Assembly: GCA_030267565.1 (NCBI GenBank)
Contig: BRXU01000035.1
Span: 651,001 to 715,000, forward strand
Reading direction: 5' to 3'
From: Pleodorina starrii
Taxonomy: Eukaryota > Chlorophyta > Chlorophyceae > Chlamydomonadales > Volvocaceae
Length of the DNA stretch: 64,000 bases
In this document: piece by piece, positions 38,747-50,118 of the stretch
How the letters are laid out: the number at the start of each line of letters is the position of its first letter
Position numbering within the stretch: the stretch's first letter is position 1
Program-made: the position numbers and the translations under genes
Notes under the pieces: generated by a model
Told to the model about the DNA's origin: nothing
The model's input: the letters and a program-made list of their open reading frames with translations, nothing else
The model's database searches: none

Positions 38747-40258
38747 GCCGCGGCCCCGCCGGTGCATCGCACGCACGCGTGCGCCCTGCGGCTGTAGCGG
38801 CGGCTGTAGCGGCTGTAGCGGCGGCAACCTTGCGAACCGGGCGTGGTGTCGACGGCGGCGGCGGCGGCGGTGGCCGGTGTTCGTGCCGGTGAGCGCTCCA
38901 ACTGACGAAAACGACGAAAGCGGTGGTGTGGTCGTCGGGGCTGCGGCGTCGGCGGTGCCCCATCTCACAGCGCAGCGAAGCGCAGCGAAGCGCAGCGAAG
39001 CGCAGTTTGCGGTTGAGGATGTCGTACAGTCCGTAGTCCGCAGTGTAGCGCAAGATAACGGGAGGGAAGGGGGGAAGAGTATGAACCCGGAGCGGAGTGG
39101 AGCGGAGCGCAACCCATTTGGGAGGAAGGTGGAAAGCAGGCGGGCTGGGCGGGGTGCGGGGCGCGGGGGACATGCCGAGCTAGCCGTGGGGAAGCGGTGA
39201 GCGGCTGGCTGGCTGGCTGAGTGGGGATGCGAGCGGCTGTGGACGCCGGGGGCCGCTGCTGCTGCAGTCCAGCGCCCTGGACTGCTGGATGACCAGAATG
39301 GGGGCGTGATGGTCGGTCCGGCGATCGGATCGGTCGATTGTGTTGGATTGCCGCAGCCGCTGCCCTGTTGCTGCGACGGTCCTTGCAGCGACAGAGCGGC
39401 CATTGAAGCGGCCATTGAAGCGGCAAAGCGGTAACTGCAGCGGCAGCAAAACAAAACAAACAACACGAACGAACGAAGGAGGGTCCACAACGAGACCAAG
39501 ATTGTGAGGAAGCAGTGTGGATGGAGGTTGTTTAGGGGGAGGTGTGTGACGTGAAGGGGCAGAGACGGGGCGGCGGGGATTGGGGACTGGGGTGGGGGCG
39601 CAACGCTTTGCCAGTGGGAACCCATCGGCGCGGCGGGAAAGTGGGGTTACCTGCCCCGTACTGCCGTACTGCAAGGCTAGCACCGCGGGGTGATGGTGGC
39701 TGCGGCAAAATGGAGCCTGGCTGATGCTTTTGCTTGGTTTGGTTTGGTTTGGTTAATGACATCGGGCAGCCGTCGCTGGTGGCTCGATGGATGGATGAAT
39801 TGGAATGATAAGAGAGCGGGGGGGAGAGGGGGGTGCGTGTGGGGCGGTGGCGGGCGCGTGGGGTGCGTCCAGAACTGCGGGTGGAGGTGGGCCCTGTGGC
39901 GGGATGGAGGTGCGCCCTGTGGTGGGATTGCGGCGGTCCCAGTTGAATGGGCCGTGTGTGGCCGTGTGTGGCCGCTGGATTCAGGAGGCATGTACAGAGG
40001 AGTTGTGGCCTGTGCGGCGCCATTCCCCGTCTCCTCCCTCACTCCCTCCCCAGCGACTGGCTGCTGTCCAGTGTTCAGAGCTTCAGACACGGTAGTCGGA
40101 AACCCACCCGCACCAACCCAAACCAGCCCAACCCTCGCCGGACGGCGCGCCATACGCCGCATCCGCACTTCGCACCAGAGCCGCATCCGCTACGACGCAG
40201 GGCGCTGCTACCTGAACAATGTGTATGATATGACACGTTGTTAAGGTGTCGTACGGTA

Positions 40259-40295
40259 TCATACCGCACCGCCGGTGCAGTGCGGTGCGGTATGA
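40259..40295. repeat. 14-bp inverted repeat (strong hairpin)
   Basis: Arms TCATACCGCACCGC (40259-40272) and GCGGTGCGGTATGA (40282-40295) pair perfectly around a 9-nt loop. The location is intergenic, downstream of PRP22. Confidence 0.8.
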
Positions 40296-41782
40296 CGTGA
40301 TGTCATGTGGTGCGTTGCGGTGAGAGCCGCTTGTTGGCCCTTCCGGCCGGGGCCCCAGCTCACAGCGCGATGCGTTCAGCAGAGGTAGCTGCTGTGTAGG
40401 CGGGCGCTGCGTGTGGCGACGGACTGCGTGTGGATGACAGTCCGGTGTGGGGTTGTCGGTGATGCTGTTGTTGTCGGTGTTGCTGTGGTTGTAACGGTGA
40501 CGTGACGTGATGGGGCGGCGGAGGCCGTGCATTTCGGATGCGCGTCGGTGGCATTGGTTAGGTTCCTTCTTGGTACGTTTGGGTCTGGTTGCTTTGTGGG
40601 TTCACAATCATTGAGCCGCCTAAGGAATGTCGCACGGATGGGTGTGGTGGTGGTGGTGGGTAGGTAGGGTCGGATGGGGGGCGGATTGGAGATCAGGAAT
40701 GGGTTGGTTCAGGGGATGATTGTTTGTGGTGTGGTTTGGGGGTGCTGGGGTTACCTTTTGACGACACAGCTTTTTAAAGGGCTTTCGTTTTGGGTGGCCT
40801 GCGTGCGCCCTCGGCCTGACTGGGAGAGTGTGTGTACATGTGTGTATGTATGTGTTCTCAAAACTGTCTGCTCAGCTGCTCCTTTTGGGATAACCACACC
40901 AAATCGGCGGCGGCAGGCGCGAAGACCCAGCGGGCCGCCGCTGCTGCCGCCGCCGGCTGACCGTGTACTGCCGCGGAAGGCGGTCGTCCTTTGGACCGAC
41001 AGCAAACCACCTTACAGCGCTGACACGAATCAACCAACCAACCGATAACCACCGGAAAGCAACTGAAGAACGCCAATCCCGGCGTGAACTAACCCAACTC
41101 AATCACACACCTATGTACTATGTTCTATTTGCAACGCGTTTTGCGCTTCGTACCCGCACACATGGAAAAAACCTCAAGGTTCTTTCGGCATGTCGTATTG
41201 TACGGCAAAGCAGTGGGTACTTGGTACCTACTGCGAGGTACGCAATACTAATAATAATAACAATACGCCCGACCGGAGGCCGAGGCGTGGGTGAAGGGAG
41301 CAGAGGAGGTGGGGCGACGGGTTTCCCCGGTCCCAGTCCTCCCCCACCACCGCGGTGTGCGGGGTACGCACACATGCGGCGCATGTGTGCCGCATTCAGT
41401 ACAACTGCTTGCCATGTCACTGTGTAAGGGGGCCTCGCTCCAAACGAAGTCCTCCCGGGATTAGTGAGGAAAATTCAAACTGGGTGAACGAAGACAAATA
41501 ATTGATTATAAAACCAAATATCCCCCTCGATCCGTCCCCCGACCCCGTCAGCTGCTCAACTCCTGTTTTATTCCGACTGTGGCGCCAATAACGACCAAAA
41601 GACAAACATACACACATGTATACACAAGGGTCATCATCACCAGAAGTTCAGAGATAACCAAGTTCCGTCAGCACAAACGGTGTATGTCTCACAACATAGC
41701 CGTCCATGCTGGTACGTTCGTCGGCCAATCGATCAAGCTCTCCGCCGTCCGCCATGACAAGTGATTACGTTCGTACAGGCCA

Positions 41783-44700
41783 TTACGTTCGTACCTGTAT
41801 CTGTTCTAGGTACAAAAGGTAGGTTCGTACACACATGTTCTGTCTGTGCAGGCCCACCCTCCATTCCGTCTCATTGGTCACGCCCCATTTGGATTCCTTC
41901 GTTTCTGGATATTCTGGAAACTGACGCAATACTGCGTGGAAATAAACTGACGCAAATAGTAAAGCTGCGATAGCCGGCGGCGTACGGTATGTTGAATCGG
42001 GGCCGACCGTTGTGCCGCCGTACACCCTCACGCACTCAGCTGCGTGCAGGTCGCTAGGGAGGCGGAGCCGCCGCGCCTGCAATGCCACATAAGTAGTGTT
42101 GCGATGCCACGGATAGACGACAGACAGGCAGGGCTCATTGCCGTCATCACCCAAGCAGCAAGTCTGACAGCAGTTCCGTACAGCGTAGTTAACGTTCCCA
42201 AACCGCAACACTCCGCAACTTTGGGGCGAGGCAGGAGGCAGGCAGGCAAGACAATGAACGGAACGGCGCACGCACACTTGGACGAGCTTCACTGGGCGAG
42301 GCTGGACGAGCTCCTTGGACGACCTAACACTTCGCAAGCTGGGGTTTACGCGTCTTTCGAAGATTGGTCCCTATTTACATCGCCGCGCCAGCGCCGAAAT
42401 CTACGGTGCCTGCTGTCAGCAGAGCTAGCAAACTAGCCAGGGATGATTCTCTGCCCATCGATCAACTTACCGGCGGCGGCGGCAGCGGGAGTGCCGTACA
42501 CCTCGAGCTCCATAACCTTTAGGGTGCGACCTGCAACGAGCGGGCGGGCAAGCAAGGCGTAGTTTCGTTCTATGCATGTATGCAGAACTACCGTAGTTAT
42601 GCATATATACCGACAAGCAACTTGTCCAGATAGATGTGATGCATGGCGTTCATGAGTTCTTGTCTCTCAGGCAACGCGCAACTTAACCATGCAACAGGTA
42701 CTACCTGGTAGGTACTACCAGCCCTTATCAGCCAGTAGTCATCCACTGATCCAGCCGGCAAGAGGGGATGCATATCCACCATATACGAGAAATATCATAT
42801 CCTACCGGCCGAATTTAATTAATTTGTCATCGACAGCTATTTATTTATTCGTCAATTCTCCGTCCTCCGCAGATTTATAATATAAAGTTTTACTCACTTG
42901 GGTAGTTTTTGATGTAGGGATTGACGTTTTGAACGGTGACCCACCGTCCGAGGACCGGTGTGCTCAGATTGACCGTGTACGACGCCCACGGCGCGTAAAC
43001 GCCGTCGGCGCCATTATTCCACACGAGCTGGTTTGCCCACATGGCGGGCGTGTGCGCTGCCGTGGACACGTTGTACATCCCCACACGAATCTCCGTGTAC
43101 CGCGAATTCCACATGTCGCAGCAGTCTTCGACGTTGCGGAGGTAGATGCGGTTGATGAAGAACGTGTCTCCCAGATCGATCGACAGCCACCGGTCAACGG
43201 TATCCGGAAACGTGTCCATGTAAGTCGACGGCTTGCCGTCCACGGCGTACTTGGCGGGTGGCCAGCTGTCGGGCCCTCCCGAAGAATACGCGCGCACGCG
43301 CTTGTGCAAGGCCAAGTTTTGTCCTGCGTGGTGTATGAGCACGGGCATATACACATGTATGTGCAGGGGCACAAACATACAAACATTCAAACACACACAG
43401 CAGGATAGATTGCACATAGTAATTACGCATGAAGCAGCTGCGGCGGCCTTGGTGGGCATCTATCAGCGCCTTCACCGACCAGATAGCAACAGAGGCACCG
43501 ATGGTTTTCTTGTCTTGGGTTTACCCGCTATGCAGTTATTCCGTACATACCTCGTCCGGGGGGCGGCGGCGGCGAAGGCGGTGACGGTGGGAGGGGAAAG
43601 GTATCTGGACGGGTGATGAATGGGCGAGCAGGCACAAAGGTGCACACACGTTCGTTTGGAACACGAAATTGTCAGTTCTGTTTGAAAACCACTTTCCAAA
43701 GGAACTCTCCTCCTAAGGCAGGAACTCGCCGAGCGAAGGAGCTCCTCAAGCAGGAGCTCGCATCAATCGAACATCAATCAGAGGCAAACATATATTTATT
43801 AATTATGGAGCTTTAATGCTGCTGAGTAAATGAAAAACTCATTATCGTTGATGATGATGTTACAAGCTTCAGTGAGCTCGTACGGTTCAAACGAACCCGA
43901 AGGCTCATGAACCGCCTCAGTCAAGCAAAAGGAACAAAAAGATAGGTTAAAAAAAATCAACCGTAGCAGAAAGGGCATAAAGACACCATAAGACAGATAC
44001 GTCACAAAAGCGCAACATGACCTGAGAAGGAGTCTCCATCGACTCTACGCGGCGATGCGCTCGCGCCGTAAGCAAAACATGTCATAAACAACCTTTGCAA
44101 GACCGTCTGATCGTTTGATAATTGTCTGCAAGCATATGCAGTACCTATCAGATAGATACCGTTGACCTACATGTACTCCCCGGTAGGTACATAACCGCCG
44201 ACCGTACTTACTCGGCGTGCCGTACACAACAATCTCGGCGACCCAGACGCTGCCGCTATCTGCAGGCACGTACACAGGAAAGCGCTTGAGAGATAAGCAC
44301 AAGCCGCCGTATGGTAGTTGTGTACAGCTGCACAAGCCGTAGCAATTTCAGCGCAGGAAATTGACAATAATAATACAACCCAACCCAATTTTCGGTCATT
44401 GTTGCACACGCACGTGTGAACTTACTGGATAATGGGTACAAGTTTTGTACCGTAACCCAGCGGCCCTTGACGGGCGGATCCAGGGTTTTCCCTTTTTCAA
44501 ATTCGTTCGTCCAAAGCTCGGCGCCCCGGCTCCACACGAGCGCATTGTCACGGATGGCTGCCGTGTCACCAGTGTTGTTGATGCTGCGCATGCCGACCCG
44601 AACCTCGATGTACTCAAAATTGCTGTAGCCCCAAAGCTCGATGCGGCTGATGTCGTACACCGCGCCCAGATCAATCGACAGCCACTTGTAGTACGTGTCC

Positions 44701-47700
44701 GGCCAAGTGTCCGCATGAGTGTTCCGGTCGCCGTCGACCGCATATGAAGGCGGGTTGTAGAATGACCCGCCAGAGGCGTAGACCGGCTTGCGCAAGGCGA
44801 CGTTCTCTGCACGTAAGCACGCGTCATCAGCAGCAACGAAGTTTAAAGACGCAACGCAACACCCGCCGGAAATAAAGGACATATATACACACAAACGTCG
44901 CTATATAATTACCGTTACTGTTACTTTTTTGATTGTTTATAACTATCAAGACAGGCAAGGTTGACGAGTCATTGCCGCCGAGCAGGGGTAGTATCGGTAC
45001 GTATGTCTGCAACTTCTCTTCTCTTCTCTACACAAACACGCACGCACGCCCACACCTGGGGCCCGGGGCGGGGGGGCAGGCTGCGGAGGTGATTTCGGAG
45101 GCGGGGGTGGTTTCGGAGGCGAGGGTGGCTTGGGAGGTCGCGGCGGGCTCGGTGGGTTGCGTGGCGGTGAAGGCGGCTTGGGGGGGCTGGGAGGTTGGGG
45201 CGGTGGTGATGGGGGTCGCGGTGCCGGGCTGGGCGGCTTGGGCGGTGGGCTGGGCGGTTTGGGCGGCCTTGGGGGCGTTGGAGGAGGCCGGGGCGGGCTG
45301 GGTGGTTTCGGAGGGTTCGGGGGAGCTGGGGGGCTGGGCGGCTTTGGTGTCGGGCTTGGGGGCTGAGGCGAGCTTGGGGGCCAGGTGTGTTGGGGCGGGC
45401 CGCCGGATGCCGGCGGGAAGGACGGCCAAGATGGCACGAACGGAAACGGCGGCCACGCCGGGTCGGTCGTCCCTGCTTACGTGAAGGGACGACGGGAGGA
45501 AGTAGATGGATAGGGGGCACAGGCAGCGAGGCGCATTAGCTAGGGCTTAGCGTTGAATTGGCGGGTAGATGCATGAATGTCGATTGTCAACTAGACTCCT
45601 CGCTGTGCGTGCAGGGGAACGAAGGGTATGAATGGGAACTAACGTTCATACAACCCCTGATCGATTTAGTAACTAGTGACAACCCCGGTGTTTCAAACAG
45701 TGCATCCAAGTGCCGCATGCAGTCGTCAGTGACGACACGCCGCGCGCCTGTGGGGGTCGTGCGCGGCAGGTGGCACCGGCCTCCCAACTGTTCTCCTTAT
45801 CATTGAAGCACGAACGAACTCAACGAACTTAACGCGGGTATCGCGGGTCCCCTTCATCCATGCATCTGCCTTACCTTCGGACGAGTAAAAAGCAAGAAGT
45901 GCATCTTGCGCCAAATCCATCATCCTTAGCAGGCTGCGGTTGATTGTCGTACCGCGCCGTACATTTCCAGGGTTCAATCCGCCGTACATGCGCGTGCGCA
46001 CACGCAGCACCGGTGGCATGCAGGTCATAGCAAACAATTGCCGTAAGCTCGGGTACCATCCAATTATGTATTGGGTAACGCTATCGATGTTTTATGTTTT
46101 AGGTCTTCATCGAACTCTTCATCCAGCAGCACGTTGACACGGCATCACAACGCCCAAGGCAGGCCAAGGCCAATTGGCCCACTGGCTTTAACCTTTCTTT
46201 CGAGCGTCTGGGATCCATTGTAGCAGCAACCACAGCAACAACAGCAACAGCTGTAGCAACGGCACATCCGTTAGGTCTTCGATAGCTCAAATGTATGTTT
46301 ATTAGGCACTGTTCGCGATGCATGCCTACATACCTTTGCAGAAAGGGTTGCACCGCGTGGCGGTCCGCGTCCGAAAGCCGCAGGGCAGACTGAAGCTGGC
46401 TGCCCTCATCCATCACGTGATCATGTACGGATTGGACGAGCGAACGGGCAAACCTGATGGCGTCCAGCGCAATCTCTTGCAGTGTCAGGCGGCCGTCGGC
46501 TTCAACTGCGATCGATGGCGCGGCGGGCGGTGGAAGGCACGCACGCAGCGGCCCGAGGGCGGCTCTCATAATGCACAAAGAAAAAAGGCAAAATGTTGGC
46601 CCGGGTTCGGATGGATTTTGCCTCCACAGGCAACGCATCGCACGCATCGCGCGTACCTAGGTGTGCCGCGATGCCGTACATGACCTCCCGGAGCGCCTCT
46701 TTGCTTTGGAATCCCCACCCTTGCAGGAAGTCCAAGAGCGACTGCTGCAACTCCAGAAACTGGCCGAGAGACCTACGGAGACAAGACAAGCGAGCAGCAG
46801 CAGCAGCAGCAAGCAGCACCGTAGAGTTGTGTAACGCGTGGTGGATGGTGCACCGCAATTGCTTGCCGACGCACTAGGACGCACTTGCCGACGGAAGCAA
46901 GCTTCTTAGCTTCTTAGCAAGCTTCTTTGTAATTTGTATAATTTTATACTTATACTAAGGTTTTAAAAATGGTAAATCCTCCAATTACATATAGATAAAA
47001 CTTACTCGCCGGCGGGATCAGCGGCGCCGAGAAGCGCGTCCGCGACGACGCCGCCGGTCCGGGTGTCGAGGAGCGTCCTGAGCGCCGGCGCCAAGACCTC
47101 CTTCACGGCCGCATCGCACACGCGACGCACCTCCTCGTCACCAACGCCGCTCATGGCTCCCCAGAAGCTGGACAGGCTTCCTGCCAAATCGACCCCAGGG
47201 AGTAAAGAAGATATTATGTTGACCTCCAATGGGTGCCGAATGTCGTTAGTAGGTTTAGGGTTTCGTGGGCGCAGCACGCAGCACGCAGCATATCTGCCGC
47301 CGCCACGCACTGTAGGCACGCATCCCGATGTGTGCGTGGGCGCTGCCGCTGCACGCACGTACCGTCTTCCCAACGGGCCGTGGACCATTCTTCGGCCGAT
47401 TGGTACGTCCGGTAGAGGTGGAAGGCCTCCAGCCACGCCGCCTTGGAAGTGCGCACCAAGCTGTGCAGCGTCGACTCCAGTTGACACACGAGGGACTGAG
47501 CCGGCGAGGAGCGGTCGCCGCAGGCGGGCAAGTGGCCCGTTGGGCTTCCTGCTACTGATGAGTCGTGCCGCAGTCCAAGTGAGGATGGCAAGGCCGAGGC
47601 GGCATGGGCCGCTAGTGATGCGATGTCCACAGCTTGCGCGGCGACGGCAGCGCAGAACACCAGGAGCAGCGGGAGACCGAGGTGCGGCCGGCGGATCGCC

Positions 47701-47702
47701 AT
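41783..47702 (-). CDS. Secreted chimeric protein: helical region, (SPP)n linker, two fucolectin-type F5/8C domains
   Basis: Exons in transcript order: 47363-47702, 47006-47180, 46657-46772, 46334-46505, 45875-45933, 45056-45472, 44426-44806, 44212-44259, 42898-43323, 42471-42530, 41783-42210; 873 residues, all phases agree. The N-terminus (RRPHLGLPLLLVFCAAVAA) is a signal peptide. Residues to about 288 are mostly helical with no recognised domain. Residues 288-426 are (S-P-P/K-P-P)n like hydroxyproline-rich algal wall glycoproteins. Two discoidin-like domains follow: NVALRKPVYAS, YAVDGD, WLSIDLG, ending VAEIVVYGTP; and NLALHKRVRAYS, YAVDGK, WLSIDLG, DCC, TEIRVG, ending VMELEVYGTP. These resemble fucolectin sugar-binding domains, so a role at the cell surface or matrix is inferred. 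The tail has CC..CC and AAECVRVYGG. The last exon and stop are the least certain part. Confidence 0.72.
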
Positions 47703-47780
47703 ACCGACGGCCCGTCGGTATCCGGCCGTTCGAGCCGCGGTAACGATCGTTAACCCTGGTATCGTTAACCCTGTCTTATA
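47703..47780 (-). promoter_or_regulatory. Core promoter and 5' leader of the secreted-protein gene
   Basis: A TATAAG element (47775-47780, minus strand) lies 73 bp before the ATG. Between them are two direct copies of ATCGTTAACCCTG (47746-47758 and 47761-47773), the palindrome TAACGATCGTTA (47741-47752), and a 10-bp inverted repeat (47701-47710 / 47712-47721) that overlaps the start codon. Confidence 0.5.
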
Positions 47781-48407
47781 TTGCGACAAAGCGGTCAAGA
47801 GCGTCAGCGTTCAGAGTTGCGAACTAGATGCGAAGTTTCTGTAACTCAAGTATGTTTGCGTATGCACACCCTACTTACGAAGGAGCGGTATTATATAGTG
47901 AGCGGTCACATGCAACTGGAGGAACGGTTAGTGCCACTGACAAGGCTCAAGACGGCTCAAGGCAAGACGGGACGGCGGCTTCTTCGAAGGTGCGAGGCCT
48001 GGTCTGTAACCTATCCAAGCACTCTACAATAACAATATAAATTTTTAAATTGTAAAGGCAAGAAATATGGCTATGATAGGTGAATGAAATTTGAACACCG
48101 TCTCGGTGGCAACTGTGGCAACTGTCAACCGTTGATCGGAAGTGGCTGGCATTTTGCACGCGGCATTTGCTGCCATCACACAAAATGATGCACCGGCAAT
48201 TGTAAATTTCGACCTCGATGCCAGCGATTGACTTATCTGTGTATTGTGAAAACTCCTTGCGGCCTTCGGGCTTTGTTCCTGTTGGTTCATCCGGAGCATG
48301 TTGGCTTTACCGCTGGAAAGGTGATTGGCTTGCCGAAATAATAAAGGTCATTGGCTTGACAAGACATGGATCACAGAAGCCTGCACCGGTTACGGACGAT
48401 CGTCCGC

Positions 48408-48559
48408 ATCCTCGTCCTCATCCTCGCCCTAATTATTGTCCTCATCCTCGGCCTCCTCCGCGTCCTCCTCCGCGTCATCATCATCATCCCCATCCTCGTC
48501 CTCATCCTCGTCCCCATCGCCCGAAAACACGCCCGAAACATCATTGCCGCCTGATAGCG

Positions 48560-48610
<51 letters not shown>

Positions 48611-48613
48611 TAT
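48408..48613. repeat. ATC/CTC-rich microsatellite
   Basis: CATCCTCGTCCTCAT-type imperfect repeats run into a pure (ATC)n array at about 48563-48611. On the plus strand this spuriously reads as hydrophobic Ile/Leu protein. On the minus strand it reads as an acidic Asp/Glu tract. Confidence 0.85.
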
Positions 48614-48794
48614 CGTAATAACTGACGTTGCCTTTCTTGATTGAGGTAACGAACCACGCCAAAATGGCCTGCTTTTGATGCCCATTATAGCGCAAGATTC
48701 TCGTCAGCATAAACATCTGCTCCACAATGCTCGTCGGGGGCGTCGGTGATTTGACGTCGGCGAATAGGAGGGGACAGGCAGGGGAGGCTGGCGT
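48429..48794 (-). CDS. Possible C-terminal exon of an unrecognised acidic protein
   Basis: After a CCCCAG acceptor the minus strand is open for 121 residues to a stop. A non-repetitive part (LLFADVKSPTPPTSIVEQMF, then LTRILRYNGHQKQAILAWF, then VTSIKKGNVSYYDN) is followed by a run of about 17 Asp and a tail of Asp/Glu. The first half has normal globular composition and codon variety, unlike the microsatellite after it. No upstream exon or family could be assigned. It may be a gene relic or part of a transposon-derived protein. Confidence 0.25.
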
Positions 48795-50118
48795 CTGGGG
48801 ATGGGCCGCTTCACAGTGGATTGAACGGGGTCACCGGGTGCAAACGCTGCGCTCCTGACGGGGATGGCTGAGGCGGCTACTGACCGTACGCTTGGCGGCA
48901 GAGGGCGGCAGCGAGGAGACTTAGCGGCGGCAGCGGCGTCGTACGTGAATCGGTTTACGGTGGACCTAGAGGCGTCGTGGTCGGCGCATGTGTCGGCGGG
49001 CTTCGTGTCGGGACTCGGGAGGGGGGTTTGGGGGTTTCGGTATTTGAGTTTTCGCGGGTAAAGATGCGGGAAAGCGCGCGGACTGGGGCGCGTGAAGCTG
49101 GCGGAAGTGGCCGCGGACAGGGTCGGTGGGAACGGGTAAAGCAGTGACGGCGTGCAGGCGCGGCGCTTGTGGGGTGTGTGGCGCTGCAGGGTGTTGGGGC
49201 GATGATGGGATGGGAGTGGAGGCTGGAATAAGCTTAACATATCTAGGGTGATGGTGGGGCCCAAGGTTTTAGGAGTTATGGCGGGCAGACTAATGAAGGC
49301 TGTCTGAAACAACCTGTGGGTTGCCGTCCACCAACGAACCAGGCACCAGCATTGGAAACCCCGTCGTACCTTGCTACCTCAGTTCACAGATGTGTAAAAT
49401 CAATACGGGGTGGCGGATGGGATGGTTGTAGTACCGGGGTTTGCCTGGGCTTCCATGCTCGGGCTAAAGTCTGCTGAATTGGGGCAGTCACCACGTGTCC
49501 GCCTCGTGCTCATGCCGTGAAGGTTTTCCACACAAACGGCTGGAAGCTCTTTTGGCACCGTAGCCGCGTTAAGGGTCCTATCTAGCACTGTTAGGTGCGG
49601 GATAGGGGTTAGGCGCGCTTCTGCGCTGCGAGTGCATTTTGTTTCATGCCGTAGCGGGTACGGCCGTGCCGTGCACGCTGTAAAATCAAGCAGCACTAGA
49701 AATGGAGTTTTTGAGAAACCTTCGTTGAATTATGTCTTGAAATTATGTCACTACTTTCCGTTTCTTCTGCACACAGGAAGGTGCCTCGTGCCGTACATCA
49801 TTTGGCGCGATTTCGCGATTTGGCGATGAGCGTGGATGGGTTCACAACTGGGTTCGGTGCTCGGCGATACTGAGCAAGCACGGTTCTGACAGCCGAATGT
49901 AGCCTAATAACATAATACCTTGACGCTACAAACTTTCGGCCGCTGCTTGGAAAATTCGTTCTGACTGCTATCGCTGTTCCAGGAGCCTAATTCAGAAACT
50001 TTACTACTTCAATTTTACAATATGAAATTTGCTTGATTTTCAATGGTCACGGCGTCTGCCGCTTGAAGCGCGAAGTCAGCGACAGCCGAAGTTTATAGAA
50101 CTCCTCAGCCTACTTGCC

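Larger units (their letters stand above)
38608..41782. other. PRP22 3' UTR and interval to the convergent secreted-protein gene
   Basis: No supported coding exon is seen. The interval holds a 28-bp tandem repeat (38663-38746), a 10-bp CAGCGAAGCG repeat (about 38970-39008), a TGTAA motif at about 40490 that could end PRP22 transcripts, a hairpin at 40259-40295, another TGTAA near 41423, and AT-richer sequence from about 41090 onward that should include the 3' UTR of the minus-strand gene. Confidence 0.5.
47781..50118. other. Interval between divergent genes
   Basis: This separates the secreted-protein gene (minus) from CAF-1 p60 (plus). It contains AT-richer sequence near both ends, an ATC/CTC microsatellite at 48408-48613 and one weak minus-strand candidate exon. 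From 48800 to 50118 I see nothing else supportable as coding, only candidate promoter sequence before 50119. Confidence 0.45.

Noticed and set aside
40674..41427. Several short open frames between PRP22 and the secreted-protein gene
   Set aside because: No splice-consistent model, no recognisable motif and a composition typical of non-coding sequence.
48366..48554. Plus-strand Ile/Leu/Val-rich open frame resembling a small membrane protein
   Set aside because: It is a direct translation of the CATCCTCGTCCTC microsatellite; no codon variety or gene context.
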